Source: Flavobacteriales bacterium (GTDB taxonomy: Bacteria; Bacteroidota; Bacteroidia; Flavobacteriales_E; Vicingaceae). From it: DNA of 5,702 nucleotides. Position 1 is the first letter of the stretch; every line of letters starts with the position of its first letter. The notes beneath the pieces are model-generated. The model saw only the letters and a program-made list of their open reading frames with translations. It did not search any database and had not been told where the DNA came from. The translations under genes and the position numbers were made by a program. Positions 5,549 to 5,702 of this stretch are shown one piece after another. The DNA lies in assembly GCA_029262915.1 (NCBI GenBank), contig JAJCYN010000229.1:1-5702 (forward strand), read 5' to 3'.

Positions 5549-5702
5549 CTTTTTAAACATAAAAAACTGTCATTCCGAGCGGAGTCAAGGAATCTTTTTA
5601 ATCGTATTGATGGTTATTTTTTCAACACCTTTAATTTCTCAAACTTCAAGCTACCAAATAGCTTTATTAAAATACAATGGTGGGGGCGATTGGTATGCCA
5701 AT
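5541..5702 (+). CDS. Secreted DUF4159-type protein, N-terminal 54 aa, 3' end outside window
   Basis: The frame is open from ATG 5541, which overlaps the rsmE stop (ATGAATAA), to the right edge. Residues 38-54 read YQIALLKYNGGGDWYAN. I recognise this from the start of flavobacterial DUF4159 proteins, which I recall beside rsmE; their biochemical function is not known to me. Residues 18-33 (IFLIVLMVIFSTPLIS) form a signal-peptide core, with likely cleavage near Ser33-Gln34, so the product is exported. An internal ATG at 5610 would cut this core in half and leave no basic residue, so the 5541 start is preferred. With this start, residues 9-19 are encoded by a dispersed repeat (5568-5595), giving a long n-region with Lys8 and Arg14. 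This is an unusual N-terminus. Confidence 0.75.
   Translation, partial: MNNFLNIKNCHSERSQGIFLIVLMVIFSTPLISQTSSYQIALLKYNGGGDWYAN
5568..5595 (+). repeat. Dispersed Bacteroidota repeat (TCATTCCGAGCGGAGTC core) inside a coding start
   Basis: The 28 bases contain TCATTCCGAGCGGAGTC followed by AAGGAATCT. I recall near-identical copies as a common short dispersed repeat in flavobacterial genomes, usually between genes. Only one copy is in this window, so repetition itself cannot be seen here. The ends ATTCC (5572-5576) and GGAAT (5589-5593) are inverted. An A-tract (5561-5566) and a T-tract (5595-5599) flank it, so RNA from it could fold into a weak terminator-like hairpin. Confidence 0.7.

Noticed and set aside
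5561..5599. The repeat as an rsmE terminator
   Set aside because: The stem is only 5 bp plus A/T pairs with a 12-base loop, far weaker than the two clear terminators. The next gene overlaps rsmE.
5610..5702. DUF4159 gene starting at the internal ATG 5610
   Set aside because: It would leave a 9-10 residue hydrophobic stretch with no basic residue, whereas the frame upstream supplies a full signal peptide and overlaps rsmE. It is not fully excluded.
1..5702. CRISPR array, tRNA, rRNA, riboswitch, insertion sequence or defence system
   Set aside because: I found no spaced direct repeats, cloverleaf, transposase or nuclease motif, and no terminal inverted repeats with target duplications. All genes have housekeeping or envelope roles.

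Overview
The window is AT-rich DNA from a member of the Bacteroidota, most likely a flavobacterium. This rests on four observations: FolK, SppA and RsmE proteins of flavobacterial type; lipoproteins with short MKK-type signal peptides ending in FTSC; no Shine-Dalgarno sequences before starts; and several matches to the Bacteroidota sigma-factor promoter (TTTG, about 19 bases, TAnnTTTG). A dispersed repeat (core TCATTCCGAGCGGAGTC) that I recall as common in this phylum is also present.

Left part, minus strand (1-2271). Two small Cys-rich lipoprotein genes lie in tandem. The distal one is cut by the window edge. They share signal-peptide layout, Cys spacing and leader sequence, so they look like a recent duplication. 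Upstream of them is a 572-residue lipoprotein with an N-terminal beta-rich region, a variant OmpA-like domain and C-terminal TPRs. A strong hairpin terminator at 498-535 separates it from the small genes, and a promoter -10-type element sits directly after that terminator.

Middle (2272-4765). folK (folate synthesis, minus strand) and sppA (membrane signal peptide peptidase, plus strand) are transcribed divergently from a 75-base region. That region holds two perfect palindromes, one of which carries -7 promoter elements on both strands. sppA ends in a second strong hairpin terminator at 4786-4817.

Right part, plus strand (4847-5702). rsmE (16S rRNA m3U1498 methyltransferase) starts just after the sppA terminator. 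Its stop overlaps the start of a secreted DUF4159-type protein that runs off the window. The dispersed repeat lies inside the first codons of that gene and is translated as part of its signal peptide.

Most of the window is housekeeping and envelope genes. I see no CRISPR, transposase, phage, toxin-antitoxin or RNA gene. The less ordinary parts are the tandem Cys-rich lipoproteins, the domain mix of the OmpA/TPR lipoprotein, the in-frame repeat in the DUF4159 gene, and the palindromic divergent promoter.
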